Assembly (NCBI GenBank): GCA_000320605.2
Contig: KB445795.1
Span: 1,053,867-1,117,866 of the forward strand
Origin: Gelatoporia subvermispora B
Lineage: Eukaryota; Basidiomycota; Agaricomycetes; Polyporales; Gelatoporiaceae
Length of the DNA: 64,000 nucleotides
Direction of reading: 5' to 3'
Shown: one piece after another, positions 35,083 through 47,064 of the stretch
Layout: every line of letters begins with the position of its first letter
Numbering within the stretch: position 1 is the first letter of the stretch
Program-made: the position numbers and the translations under genes
The notes under the pieces: model-generated
Databases searched by the model: none
Told to the model about the DNA's origin: nothing
What the model saw: the letters and a program-made list of their open reading frames with translations, nothing else

Positions 35083-35703
35083 TCAATTGGCGGCCTGTGC
35101 TGTGGTCTCTTTGCCCCATGCGTTGAGATCTACGAGACCGAAGAATCGGCTGCGGCCAAAAGAGCCTTCGTTTCTGGGGAGCTTCTCGTCTCTTGTGAGA
35201 GCAATTCCAATATATCTCCGTTCACTCCGGTCTCGTGGCTTCTTGTAGAACCTGACAAAGCCGGGGGCGACGGCGAAAAGAGTGTGGTCGCGGCCCATTT
35301 TGACCTGGCAGATGATATAAGCGAGGGGTCCGTGAAGATTAATGTAGGACAAAGCTGACATGTTGGCCGGGGTGGAATTGGGTACCGCGTTGCCGTATGA
35401 TGATGTTTCCAGGAATCACGTATTCGTCTGGGTTGCACGTCAGGATCACCCGAGACAATAGATACAGAGGACAATATACGCACTGGAAAATTTCTTGACG
35501 CCCAGCCTCTTTCCCGGAGAACCACCGTGATTCGCGACCGTGCCTCCCGCACGCTTTGTCGCCGTACGCACAGAACCTAGGATGCAGGAGTGGATGAGGT
35601 CGCCTGTACTTCGGACGTCGGTATTAGGATTGGTCTAACCTAGAGCATTGCTGAGCGCGGAGCGCGTGGAGTCGACGCAGCGGGCCAAAGACCACAAAGA
35701 CAT
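35083..35703 (-). CDS. Mitochondrial large-subunit ribosomal protein bL27m
   Basis: Four exons (35640-35703, 35484-35576, 35360-35427, 35083-35304) join in phase to 148 residues. The N-terminus MSLWSLARCVDSTRSALSNA looks like a mitochondrial presequence. The bL27 signature follows: TKRAGGTVANHGGSPGKRLG, then YVIPGNIIIRQRGTQFHPGQ, then GRDHTLFAVAPGFVRFY. The C-terminal extension of ~55 residues is usual for fungal members (yeast MRP7/MRPL2). Divergent from SKP1, with ~200 bp between starts. Confidence 0.93.
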
Positions 35704-35906
35704 GATAGGCCGGAGACCAAAGAACAAGGTAAGCGGCCGGAGCGCGACTCGGGCTGGGGGAAGTGAAGTTGTGTGGCACCTGTGTGGCCTAAAGGGTTGC
35801 TTAGTCAGCAGGGCGTTCAAAAAGCCCACCTGTTCCCCGTGCGGCAACAGCTATCGCCACATCTACTACATCTACCATCCTCCCCTCCCCGCTGCCCCCA
35901 TCAACC

Positions 35907-36684
35907 ATGGTTCTCCTCGTCACTTCCGACAACGAGCAGTTTGTGGTCGACAAGGAGGTCGCTGAGCGCAGCGTCCTTATCAAGAACATGCTGGAAGGTC
36001 GGTCATTGTGGCGGCGCTGTGGTTCGAGTCTTACTGATGGGCGCGCTAGATGTCGGCGAAAGCGACCAGCCCATTCCTCTGCCTAATGTATCCTCGAGCG
36101 TGCTCAAGAAGGTCAGTTTGTCATCGATGCACCTCGCTGGACCGATCGCAATAATTCACACGTCTCTAGGTCCTTGAGTACTGCGAGCACCACCGCGGCG
36201 AGCCCCTGCCTGCTGCGGATACCGAATCGAGCCAGGATGAAACCCGCAAGCGGACAACCGACATCAGCGAGTGGGACCAGAAGTTCATCACCGTGGACCA
36301 GGAGATGCTCTTTGAGATCATCCTCGCCGCGAACTACCTCGACATCAAGCCGCTGCTGTGCGTTGCCTTTACGTCAGACCCGCGTACTGAGGCTAATGTG
36401 GCGTGTGGCGTATAGCGACGTTGGCTGCAAAACGGTTGCGAACATGATCAAGGGCAAGACACCGGAGGAGATTCGCAAGCTCTTCAACATCGTCAACGAC
36501 TTCACCCCAGAGGAAGAGGTCAGTCGTGCGACCCTGCATGCATGTCTAACGCTGAACTGGTTTCTCCCCCCACTTTTCAGGCTCAAATCAAGAAGGAGAA
36601 CGTGAGTCATCTCGTGCATCAATCTCGATATCCGTATCTCATATCGCGTTCCTTTTCTCACAGGAATGGGCTGAGGATCGCTGA
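35907..36684 (+). CDS. SKP1: SKP1, SCF ubiquitin-ligase adaptor
   Basis: Links F-box proteins to cullin-1. Six exons (35907-35997, 36050-36111, 36170-36357, 36416-36518, 36581-36601, 36664-36684) join in phase to 161 residues, the normal family length. Conserved blocks are [48 protein letters not shown]-type core (here [20 protein letters not shown]), [20 protein letters not shown] and the ending NEWAEDR. Kozak context is ACCATGG. Introns 1-3 match those of the two truncated copies 5-6 kb to the left, showing this gene or its ancestor as their source. The last two exons are only 21 nt each. Confidence 0.96.
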
Positions 36685-37073
36685 GCTGAGATGCTGTGGA
36701 CATGCTTTCTTTCTCTCCGACTCGTTGCCGTTTCGTTCTGATCTCCTATTTGCACTGCATACATGTACTCATACGAGCTACGACGCTCCACCAATTCAAA
36801 GCGTTTGTTGCCTTGTAAAGCTCTGTTCCTCCCAAGGCATGTCTGATAGGATGTCTTGACTCGATCCCTCGTGTGGGGATCACTTCGGAAGCGGAGGCGC
36901 GTGTGCGGCTGTGCGCGGCCTCTGGGCGCTTGACTGCCCGTGCCACAGGCGTGATCGTCACGCGAGCTGTGGCGAGCGCGTGCGCCTCGAGGACCGGCGA
37001 GGGGTTGTCACGCCTTTCTCCTTGGCAAGTTCTCCGAGTATCGTTCTCTTCCCGCCTCAACACCATCCTCTGC
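36685..37073. other. Intergenic, 389 bp
   Basis: Between SKP1 and the capping enzyme gene, both on the plus strand. No supported frame; a GC-rich patch at 36890-37010 precedes the capping enzyme start. Confidence 0.5.
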
Positions 37074-38903
37074 ATGCCCGTAATACCTGAGCTTCCTGGA
37101 AACCTTGTGCCGCACAAGTCCGAGCAAGAGTACTGGCTGCGGCAGTACGTCGCACGGCTGTGTGGATTGGAAAATGAACGGTGTGTGGCAAGTCCTGTGG
37201 ACGGTTGTGGCAGCACGCTTATGGGATGCTCCCGGCATAGCTTCCCTGGCAGCCAGCCGGTGAGCTTCTCCACGAGGGATCTGGCGAAGCTGGAGTCGCA
37301 GGAGTGAGTGGGTTTGTGGCGTCGAGTTGTTCGTGCGCTGACGGCCGGATGCAGTTTCTGGGTGTGCGAGAAGTCCGACGGGATCCGTGTCTTGCTCCTC
37401 GTGCAGACGGATGCGCAGACGAATGACCAAGGGGTCTACCTTGTAAGGCCGATAGTCTGCCTCGGCGCCGGCGGTTCATTGATGATTTCTGTGCAATTCA
37501 GATCGACCGCCACAATTCATACCGCCAAGTGACTGGCCTTTTCTTCCCGCATCATGAGGACCCGAGACGCCCTCTCATGAACACTATCGTTGACGGAGAA
37601 CTCGTGATAGACGTCGATCCTCGCACGAAGCAGGTCCGCTCTTTCGCCGCGGCTCTGCCAAAATCCACCTGGACTGACCTGTAGATTGTGTCAACAGGAG
37701 ACGCTGCGTTACTTGGCATTTGATTGTCTTGTGGTCGACGATCAGAACGTCATGTATAGGACTCTCGACAAACGATATGGCGTGAGTACGATATGTTGGT
37801 CTAAGGCTCTCTTGTGCTTATATTCGCAACTGTGCTTCCAGCGGCTCAAGGAGTGGTTCTACAAGCCGCATGCCAAGATGATGAAGGACCACCCACATAT
37901 GGCTCACAGCCAACCGTTCAAGTGAGTGCCACATCGTTCGTCGGGAGCTAGCTCCTGTTTGACCATACCTCTGCAGTATACAAGTCAAAGATGTTAAATT
38001 CTCGTATCATGTGGACGATGTCTTCAACATCGACATTCCACAGCTGCAGCATGGCAACGACGGTCTGATATACACTTGCGTGAGCACGCCGTATACTCCT
38101 GGCACTGATCAGAATATGTGAGTCGTCGTTTTTCACCTCGTATACGCATTTGCTTAGTACCCACAATCTATGTCTGTTCAATAGACTCAAGTGGAAGCCG
38201 CCGTCGGAAAATTCGATCGACTTCAAGCTGGTCCTGCGCTTCCCTCCATCATCAACGAAGCCTTCTCAGCCAGATTACCACGCCAAGCCGGTGTTTGAGC
38301 TGCATGTCTGGTGTGGAGATGAGCGGGGCGTCGCAAAGTACGAACCGTACGACGTGATGTACGTGGACGATAGCGAATGGGACAGGTGCGGGAATAAAAC
38401 ATTGTGGCGCGTTGCAGCCGATCTTACACAGTGCCTGCGCATACAGGATGAAATCGTCGGACGAACAGCTCGATGACCGGATCGTCGAGGTTCACTGGGA
38501 CCCCGAGATCGAGCACTGGCGGATGATGCGCTTCCGGAACGACAAGCCGAATGGAAACCACCGGAGCGTCGTGGAGAACATCATCAAGAGCATCGCGGAC
38601 GGCGTCGAGAAGGACACCGTGCGTCACCAAATTTACCGGCATATTATTCTGAGATCATCACGCTGACCCGATATGCAGCTCCTGGCGCGCTCCACGGCCA
38701 TCCGCAACGCATGGAAGGCACGCCAGTCGCAGCCGCCGAGTGCGGGGCCGCCCCCCGCCTCGAAGCCTGCATATCCTCCGCCGCCCAAGCCAGCCGCGGC
38801 GCCGACGCCCCCGCCCAGGGTGGAAGCGCGCTACGGCCCGCTCGCGACGTCCGCCTGGAGCAAGGTCGCAGGGCCGACCATGATCGCAGGGATGTACCGC
38901 TGA
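37074..38903 (+). CDS. CEG1: mRNA capping enzyme alpha subunit (RNA guanylyltransferase)
   Basis: Transfers GMP to the 5' end of nascent mRNA through a covalent lysine-GMP intermediate. Ten exons (37074-37180, 37241-37303, 37355-37442, 37502-37633, 37698-37781, 37842-37921, 37977-38117, 38185-38385, 38447-38618, 38679-38903) join in phase to 430 residues. Motif I is EKSDGIR with the nucleotidyl lysine. Motif III is VDGELVID, motif IIIa includes YLAFDCLVV, and motif V is LKWKPPSENSIDFKL. The OB-fold region contains WRMMRFRNDKPNGNH. The last ~60 residues are proline- and alanine-rich, as in other basidiomycete members. The triphosphatase is a separate protein in fungi and is not in this window. 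Confidence 0.95.
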
Positions 38904-40092
38904 TGGGGCGGGCGCGACACGCACACACGCGCGCGGCGCGAGAGGGACGGATCCGGCGACGAAGCGGGCCGGCACAGAGGCGTGCGTGCACAGGCGCAGG
39001 CTCGGGCCCAAGAGGCGAGGCTAGGGCGGGCCAAGGCGCGGATCGACGACTCGCGCTGCGCTGCGCGCGCAATGACAGCCCGCAGATCGACCCTGCACGT
39101 GTCGGTCCCGATCTGTGGCGCCCGCCGTCGCTGCGGCGCAGACCATGCCTGTCGTCGGCCCGCTACGCGCAGGATGGACAAGCATTACGATGGTGGCGAC
39201 AGCTGGGTAAAGGATGAAGGGGCTGTCTGGCGCCTCGCATCATCATTCGCGCAGATGTATATGGCCAAGCGTGTGGATATGACGATCTACCGTAGCTACA
39301 GTACATCATCACAGGAACGAGACAGCTCCCTTGGGGAGGTTTTGTACAGACAGGGGTGGTCGTGAGGGTCGTGTCGATCATCAGGGAAACAGGGCCAACA
39401 GCAAGTGCTAATGAAACGGGCCAATGGAGACAACAGCGGGAAAGCAGCGTGATCGGGAATGGGAGTGCATATCTAGTCGTTACAGAGGTACGCGAGGACG
39501 GAGATAACGAGACAGGGGAGACCTTCAGTCTCCGTACGTGCGGGTGGGGGATGCAAGAAGGCGTCAAGGACATCGGGAAGTGGCTCGTAAAGAAACACTC
39601 GTGAAACATGGCCTTCTATGCAACGCCAGCCATCATGAGGGAAGCTAAAAATGAATGCAACCCAAGCGGTGATGGTGGAACCAAGAGTGAAGAATCAAGG
39701 GTGGATGCTAAATAAAATGGAGATGCCAATGCGATACAGTGTTCGGAGAATGAGGTGTGTCGGTGCGGGGCGCGCTCTGCGGTGCGTACGGGGATCCCGA
39801 GGACCAGCAGTATGTAAGTGGAGAATGTATGGCTACCGCTGAGAGCGCCTCAGCACCGGATGGCCTGGAGCCCGAGGCCATTATCGTCGTGTTCGAAACC
39901 AATGCAGAAGACCCGTCGTTGCCCGATGGCAAGTTGCGTTGCAAGGCCAGACAGTGATAGTCGCGTCAGATGTGGAACGTCATTGAGGTACGGAAAGTCG
40001 TGAAGAGGGAGACGGAGGGCATGGCTTTTGATTCACGCGACCAAGGACATCCTTGAGGCGAGGAGACAGCGCGACACGCGCGACGGACGCGT
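38904..40092. other. Intergenic, ~1.2 kb, unassigned
   Basis: GC-rich in the first 300 bp (38900-39200). The longest frames (38711-39217 plus, 39163-39609 minus, 39708-39944 minus) have no recognisable domain and do not splice into neighbours. It may contain the 3' UTRs of two converging genes. Confidence 0.4.
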
Positions 40093-41055
40093 TCAGAAGA
40101 AGAGATCCTCCGCATCCAGCTGGGTGTGCGAGAAGTATGGAGGTGGCGGAGGAAGGATGTCCTCGAACATTTCCTCGTGCCGCGCATTGATGGACAGCTG
40201 GAACTCTACCGCTGAATAACTCGTAGAGCGGGGACCGAGTGGCCTCGGCCGGCTGCTTGGATGTCCTAAGCCTAAGCCAATTGACGTGGCGGGGGGAGGC
40301 ACGTCGAGCGGAGCGTGCATGTCCATGAAGCCCATGCCAAGGTGGTGCAAGGGGAAGAGAGGACCGTACGTCGAGTCGGGGGTGCTCTCGATGGAGGACT
40401 CGGACGACTCCGAGGCGTGGCGCCGCCGCGCAGGAGTACGCGGCGATATGCTCAGCTCCGCGAACTGGGGCAGGGGCGAGAGAGGCTGCGCGGGGAGGGT
40501 GTCAGCCTTTGTTCTTCAGGAGCAGCACACACCCATCACGGCCAAGCGCCATAGAGAGCAACTCGGAGGATCAAACTCGAGGGACGATGGATTGATACGA
40601 ACCTCGCGGAAGTCCAAGCCCGTGTCCCCGACACCCACACCCGCATGGAGGACCGGAGGAGCCAAGGCGATACCGCCGGCGCCCACGCCCGTGGTGCCTG
40701 TCTGCAAGAGCGCATCACCGCTCGCGACCGCGCCATGTGGGGCGTCCGGATCGACGACGCCGGCCTCGGGCGCAGCGGCAGGGGCGTCCTCTGCAGGCTC
40801 GGGCGCGCCGGGCTCCTGGTCGTCGTAGTCCTCACCGCGCACCTCCCGCTGCCCCTCCTGGACCCTCCACCAGTCGATGTCGGCCAAGACGCGCCGCTGG
40901 CCGGTCTCCGAGCCCGAGGACCTGCGCGGGGCGTGTCCGTGCGTGGCTGTCCGCGCGGCGGCGGTGACGGCGGACGAGTGCGACGAGGAGAGCGGGTGGT
41001 GATAGGGGGAGGAACGGACGGCCGGGGAGGAGAGCGTGCGGCGGAGAGAGGGCAT
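40093..41055 (-). CDS. Orphan proline/serine-rich protein
   Basis: Two exons (40603-41055 and 40093-40506) join in phase to 288 residues across an intron with donor GTTCGT and acceptor AAAG. The start at 41053-41055 gives MPSLRRTLSSPAVRSSPYHH. An in-frame region upstream extends to 41340, so a longer N-terminus is possible. The product is low in complexity: Ser/Pro/Ala stretches, an acidic segment EVRGEDYDDQEPGAPEPAED, and a second half with SISPRTPARRRHASESSESS and the ordered-looking tail AVEFQLSINARHEEMFEDIL. No domain is recognised. SSPAVR- and SPRTPA-type sites suggest phosphorylation, and the composition fits a disordered regulatory protein. Confidence 0.6.
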
Positions 41056-43487
41056 GGTGGGCGGGGCGAGTCGCACGGCGACGGGAGACGACCTGGGGCG
41101 GTCGGGGGTATAGGGGGACGAGAACGCAGCCTCGGGCGACGAGGGCGAGAGGGAGCAGGGGGCGGCGCTGAGAGCACACTTTTTAACTTTATACGTGCGT
41201 GGGGAGGTCGGGCGTGAAGATGTGACGACCATCCCCAGCTCGCAGGCGCCCGCCATCAAGGCACTCCTCCCATTCGACTCGCACTGCATCCGCGTCCCCT
41301 TCTCCACCAACGTCGCCCACCTCGCGAACCGAACAATCAATCATTTTGCACGTTGCGATTGTGGTCTTCTTGTTTTCCGCAGCACGCATTCTCGCCGCGC
41401 CCAGACGAGCTGCAGCACTGCCTGTCGCGACAAGCAAATGTCGGCCAACGTCATCGAACTCCCGCGGCCCGGGCGTACTCCTCGAGCACTGATGGACAAT
41501 CCTCGTGTGCAGTCTCTTACCAATGTTGCTAGACTACCTTTGGAGCCAGCCAGCAGGTGCACAAAGAGCTCTGGCCGTCGTTGTCCGTGTTGTGCCCACT
41601 GCTGCACCCCGATCGACAATGTCGCCACTTGTTCTTGTTCTCTCTCACGGACGCGGTTGCGCTGGCTTGTCGGCGTGTTGTGCGCCTTGTAGACGTTCTT
41701 CTACTCACGCTGCACGACTAGAAGCACCGCTTGCGGAAGATACGCGGACGTCAGCACGTCCTCGAGCTCGCGAAGCTCCCCCGTACATTACTCCATTTCC
41801 AATGCCAGCCCTGCGAGCGTCTCGTGCATCCGAGCCTATTGGCCCGGCAACTACGGCTCACCGTTCCATTACTCTTGTGGGGAACCTCGACGAGCCTGCG
41901 ACGGTTTCTTGGACAGAGAACATGGAGCGTAGCGTGATGCGCTGGACGTTGATGCCAGGCGCAGGGATGAGATATCGCCTTTTGCGGCGTTGGGACGTTC
42001 AGCCACAGACGCGTTTTGAGCGTGTTATTCGCGCGTTAGATCCCCGAAATGCCATTTACGACGCGTCGTTTCGCGTCTGCAGCCGTTGCGAGCCCAGAGA
42101 CGCGTAAAAAAGCGCGAAAGAACAGAAAGATGACGTGCAAAATACGCTCAAAGCGCGGCTTCTGTCTCGTCACAGGTCAGCCTGCCCTTCCGTAACTGAT
42201 GCGCGCCACCGATGCGCACGTCGCTCGGGGCATCATCCCAGTAGCGCCACGCTCAGCCAGATCCAGCAAATCTTGCGCAGGCAATGCAATTCCTCTTCTT
42301 ATAGCCTGCGGTGCCCAGGACTTCCGGCCTCCATAATCTGCCCAAACAGCATCCATATGAATGCCGACGGGATCCCGCACGCCCTCGGTACCGCTGCGAC
42401 GGCCTTCGGTGGCTGTTGCATGTGAGAGCCGCTCTAGCGCAACGCAGCGACGCCCGTGTCCTGCGCGAGAGCACACACCGAATGGGCTTGCACCTTCCTA
42501 CGCAACTATTCATAGCGTCTTGTTCGCAGCACCTGGTTGCACCTCAGACCTGATCCGGCGTGCGATCAGACGCAGGAATCCATCAGGCGGAGACATTCCG
42601 CGCGCGACATTCAGAACTGGCAGCAGTGGCGTCCTCCCCAACGCCGCGTGGGACGAAGAAGAGATCGTATGGTCGTGTCAAAAGCTAGAATGCTGGGGGC
42701 ACGTGCACTCAGATATCGCCCTGAGCGGCGCGGTGCATGAGAACAGCGTGTCAAGCTCGCAGAGCATGGAGCTAAGTAGACGCAAGAAAGACAGGTGAGA
42801 TCATATCGCATTTGTAAAACATGGTGCAGGGAGCGGATATAGGTTGTTGGAAGTCGGTCTTGTTCGGCACACGACGCTCTGTCTCGGGCTAGAAGATCAT
42901 GCAGACATCGAGCATGGTCGCCACGGATGTGCTGCGGTTTTTCGATGATCATGCAATGATGATCATGCGCAACCATATCGCTAGGGCAATTTCAAACGAC
43001 ACAATCTGCGCTCGGTGATTTTGTAAAATTCCACGCGGCATAAAGTTATGATCATGTCGTAGCAGATTTCCGAGACGAGGTCGGACAATAGAGTCGTTCA
43101 GAGTTGACCACTTGCCCTCGCCTACCTATCGCTAACGCGGTAGCCGGCCCTACGCGGCCTCTAGGCGAAGGCAAGCGAGCAACATAGCTGCAACTTTGAA
43201 CGTCTCTAATGCACAGAAGTGTGCTCGCCGAGCACAAAAGGGCGATGTTGTTCACTAGCATAGAGGACTAGTGTTGTCGACGAGGCGGCCGCAGTGAGTC
43301 CGCGGAAGGATCGCGACGGTCGAGGATAAGGTCCTTGTGCGTCAGGACATGTTCAGGCGCTCGTCGATCTTGTACACTTACCGAATATGGAACGGCGGTA
43401 TCGTATCGTCCGACACACTGCCGAGCGTGCTTGCTCTGACTCTACCACGTAGACTGTGATCCTAGAACGATTGACCTGCTTCCAGCT
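41056..43487. other. Gene-poor stretch, ~2.4 kb
   Basis: The main candidate is an unrecognised plus-strand frame at 41505-42107 (listed separately). Repeated TGATCATG palindromes lie at 42945-42970 and near 43050. Other frames (42361-42798 plus, 42177-42476 minus) look like chance. No tRNA-like or repeat element was identified. Confidence 0.4.
41505..42107 (+). CDS. Unrecognised ORF, doubtful
   Basis: Open frame of 200 codons on the same side as guanine deaminase, 1.4 kb upstream of it. It is rich in Arg, Ala and Ser, with RSVMRWTLMPGAGMRYRLLR and RFERVIRALDPRNAIYD near the end, which look more protein-like than the beginning. An overlapping frame (about 41560-41935) also reads like protein (LCPLLHPDRQCRHLFLFSLT), so this may be a decayed or spliced gene. 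No family recognised; coding status uncertain. Confidence 0.25.
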   Translation: MCSLLPMLLDYLWSQPAGAQRALAVVVRVVPTAAPRSTMSPLVLVLSHGRGCAGLSACCAPCRRSSTHAARLEAPLAEDTRTSARPRAREAPPYITPFPMPALRASRASEPIGPATTAHRSITLVGNLDEPATVSWTENMERSVMRWTLMPGAGMRYRLLRRWDVQPQTRFERVIRALDPRNAIYDASFRVCSRCEPRDA

Positions 43488-45391
43488 ATGATACCTTCAT
43501 CTACTGTGTTCTATGGTGCTGTGATCTCGCCGACATCTCTCACGACATACCTGGCTCTCCCCCATGCTCTCTTATCTGTCTCAACCGCCGGCGAGATTGA
43601 GTGGCTGGAGCATGACGTGCCGGCGAGCCAGCTGCAGGACGTCCTCGCTCGGCACGGTATACTCTCGGATGTAGACCTGGTGGAAATCCGCAAGGGAGAG
43701 TTCCTCATGCCTGGATTCGTTGATACTCATACCGTGAGTACGCGTCATGTGCTTGTGTGGAGTCTGGACCTTCGCACTGACCGATCGTCATGTCGCATAC
43801 CACGCCATATAGCACGCACCGCAAGTGCCCAACATCGGCAGGTCCGTCAATCTTCTGACGACTTGTTGCAATGCGCTGATGCGCATGAACTCGCAGTGGA
43901 CAGCAGCATGAGCTTCTGGACTGGCTAGCCGAGGTGACCTTTCCAATGGAAGCCCGCTTCGGAGATGTCGAGTTCGCTCGTGGAGCGTATCTACCAATCG
44001 TCAAGCGGTTTATCGACTCGGGGGTGAGTGCTTCTCCTCTCAGTGCTGTGGCTATGTAGCTTACGTACACCACTTCTCGACTCGTGGAATTTCGGAAGAC
44101 TACCACTTGTTGCTATTATGGGTCATTACACCTAGACTCCACGAAGGCTCTTGCAGATATTGTCCATGCTAGCGGTGAGCACAGCACACCTAGTTCTTGG
44201 TGTTTCAACTGATAGTTTCGTAGGTCAACGAGCCTTCGTCGGGGTAGGTGAGCTTGTGCAGCCTTCGCAATGGCGCACCAGACTGATTCCGGGCCACCCG
44301 AATTGGCCAGAAATGTAACATGAACCGCAATAGCCCCGATTACTACGTCGAACCGTCAGCGCAAGATTCTATGCAAGCGACACGCGATCTGATTTCGCAT
44401 ATTCGCGCTCTGCCTCCGAAACATCCGCAGCGCTCGGAGAAGCCCAACGCGGCTGATGCACTAGTGCAACCCGTCCTGACCCCGCGGTTCGCCATCTCCT
44501 GCACCCCGGAGCTCCTCACGTCTTTGGGCGAGCTGGCGGCGTCCGACCGTAGCTTGGCAATCCAGACGCACATATCCGAGAACGAATCGGAGGTCGTATT
44601 CACCAAGTCTCTCTTCCCGCCCGAGCTTCTGCGTTGCGCACCTCATCCTATACACGGCTCGGTCACGTATGCAGGTGTATATGAGGCGTACGGGCTGCTT
44701 CGAGAGAATACGATCCTCGCGCATGCCGTGCATCTCGAACCGAAGGAGGTAGAAATCATCAAGAGGACGAAGGCGGGCGTCAGTCACTGCCCCACGAGTA
44801 ATTTCAACCTGAGAAGCGGATGTGCCAAGGTTGGCATGCTGCTTGATCACGGAATCAAGGTGAATACAGTTTCCTGCTTCCATTGTCCTTCTAGCTTCAT
44901 CGTGGACCTAGGTCGGACTTGGCACGGACGTGTCCGGGGGCTTCTCCCCTTCCATCCTGACCGCAGTTCAACATGCCAGTATCTGCTCCAAGGTCGTCGC
45001 ACTCGAATCCTCTGCAGACTCTTCTGCTTCTGGCACAGACAAGTTTGCGTCTCGCCAATTGCCCGTGGCTACCTTGCTACACCTTGCAACACTCGGCGGT
45101 GCACAGGTGTGCAACCTCGAGAAGCGCATTGGCTCCCTTGAACCCGGCAAAGCGTTCGACGCGCTTGTCGTCAGTGTGCGCTCAGATGCGGGTAACCCAG
45201 GGATATGGGGATTCGACCTCGATCAGGACTTCGGGCTCGACCACGTCGAGGGCGATCGTGGTCGGCGCAAGACAGAGAAGAAAGAGCTGGAGGCCATGCT
45301 GGAACGGTTCTTATTCTGCGGTGATGATCGGAATATCAGGAGGGTGTACGTTCAGGGACGTTCAATTGGTGGGAAGGAATTTCGGGCGTAA
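43488..45391 (+). CDS. Guanine deaminase
   Basis: Amidohydrolase that converts guanine to xanthine in purine salvage. Seven exons (43488-43733, 43813-43841, 43897-44023, 44099-44174, 44224-44243, 44311-44859, 44912-45391) join in phase to 508 residues. Metal and substrate motifs are in order: MPGFVDTHTHAPQ (metal His), NIGSGQQHELLDWLAEVTFP, TTTCCYYGSLH, GKCNMNR, IQTHISENESEV, LAHAVHL, CPTSNFNLRSG and GLGTDVSGGFSPS (metal Asp). The C-terminal amidohydrolase segment LEKRIGSLEPGKAFDALVV is complete. All spliced junctions fall inside conserved motifs and restore them, so the gene is intact. Small exons of 20 and 29 nt are notable. Confidence 0.94.
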
Positions 45392-45495
45392 ATGGTAATC
45401 ACAGGGATATTACAACGGACGGTATACTAGGTTACAGTACATCTACGGAGGATTGGATTTACAGGATCAATGTACATGGATTGTCGGAACAGTTC

Positions 45496-47064
45496 TTACA
45501 CTTGGAGTTTGAAGTCGCCAAATTCCCATTTGAAGCAATCCTGTGCAGAGGAAATGAGTTCCGAAGACTCTGATGACGTCGCAACAGAGACTCACGACAC
45601 ATTCCTTCTCCGCTCTTGCTACAGGTACATCCAACGGGTTCCCGTCCGCGTCGACTTCCCATCCGCCGTCCACCTCGGCCTCAATCACGTTCAAAATCAC
45701 ATTCTTGATCGTATGCGTTGCGACATTCACGTTCCAGCCGCGTTTGCCTACTGTATCATACACGATGGACTTCCCGAGATGGCACCGCGTCTCCATCGCG
45801 TAGCCCGCTTCCGAGCAAAGCGAGCCTATGCCAGTGCAGGTGCCCTGCGGGATTGGATCCGCAGTGTGATATATGTGCGTCACGGGTGCGAAGGACGTGT
45901 CCGTCCATGGAGGGTGCGGGAGGTGCAGGCGCTGTGCGGCAAGGCGTTCGCCGGGTGCTTCGAAAGTGACGGCGGGGAGACCGAAGGTGGTCGAAAGAAG
46001 GGAGGCGAGTGAACCGCCAAGGGAATGCCCGACGAGCCATATAGTTGCTTCAGGATACATGTAAGTGATATTTGAGACAAGATTCTGATATTGTCGGGTG
46101 AAGGTGAGTAATCAGTCACAGAAGATACTGTGCGAAAGAGTAAAGTGGGCGCCTGAAAGTGGCACGAATCCCGAACTCTCCGCAAAGTCATTGTAATATA
46201 TAGCGTAAGAGAAGAGTCCCTCCGCACTGGGCACCCGAGCAAGAAGACACTTACAACACCGATATTGTAAAATAGGCTATCTTCCACGAGCGCCTTGTGC
46301 AAACAAGCATTATCGCACTTCCAATTGTGGACGTAGCAACCACAGACGGTGCTGAAGACCCATGACAGATCCACCCGGGCGCAACAGCAAGAGAACAGAA
46401 GGTTGTCGTTGAATTTATCTTTCTTCGAGGTCGGGCCCTGGATCGTCGTACCCTTGATAGCCAGGACGACCGTCTCGTTCTCCGGTGAGACGAATACGTG
46501 GCCGCGGAAGCCATTTTCGTCGTCCTCCCATCCGAAGGGAAAACTCTTGGCATTCAATCGTGTCAGTGGGAAGTTACATATACAAAAGGTTTCAGGAGCT
46601 CTACTTACAGTGTTCCAAGCTCGATCCATGTCGTACCAACCCTTCTGGCCTCGCAGCGCATACGCATTGCCCGTCATTCGCGCGAGCTGAGACAATGTAT
46701 GCTTATCTTCAATATCTGGCCCTAAAACCTCTACAGTATCCCATTCTATTCGTTCACTCTCCGACTGGCGCAAGGACCGATGCCGAGCATGCTGGTACGC
46801 TACATTCGACTTAGGCCGAAGTATTGTAGTAGGACGCGCCCGTAATGTCACAGGAGTAGGAACTATTGGACCGTCTTCAGTAAGAGGGGAAACCACCACT
46901 TCCAATTCATCGGATAGATCGAAGTCATGTTCCAGGTGGAATGAGATCGTAGTGCTAGACGGGATGTTCCTGGGGCTGGGGTTGAAATTGGAAATATCGA
47001 GGGTACCATACACAGATGAGGGTAGAGATGCAATCAAGAGCAGATAGCACAAAATATCAAGCAT
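45496..47064 (-). CDS. ATG15: Atg15-like lipase (autophagic body lysis)
   Basis: Class 3 lipase that disintegrates autophagic bodies in the vacuole. Exons 46609-47064, 46255-46545, 45596-46084 and 45496-45540 join in phase to 426 residues. The N-terminal hydrophobic stretch LDILCYLLLIASLPSSVYG is the signal anchor. Conserved blocks include GWEDDENGFRGHVFVS, the Cys-rich SCCCARVDLSWVFSTVCGCY, the nucleophile motif WLVGHSLGGSLASL, FEAPGERLAAQRLHLP, the Asp-bearing HIYHTADPIPQGTCTG and ETRCHLGKSIVYDT. The second intron is 170 nt, about three times the local norm, but joins NIGV to NLVSNITYMYPEA exactly as the family requires. The C-terminal tail is short, ending in FKWEFGDFKLQV. Confidence 0.93.

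Noticed and set aside
36021..36032. GGTTCGAGTC resembling a tRNA B box
   Set aside because: It lies within the first intron of SKP1; no A box or acceptor-stem pairing was found around it.
38711..39217. Plus-strand GC-rich open frame downstream of the capping enzyme
   Set aside because: It overlaps the capping enzyme's last exon in another frame, and the Arg/Ala-rich composition reflects GC content only.
40645..41217. Plus-strand open frame rich in Arg and Gly
   Set aside because: It is antisense to the proline-rich minus-strand gene, which has a supported intron and a plausible tail.
42945..43060. Repeated TGATCATG palindromes
   Set aside because: Too few and too short for a repeat family; no array spacing or link to a gene.
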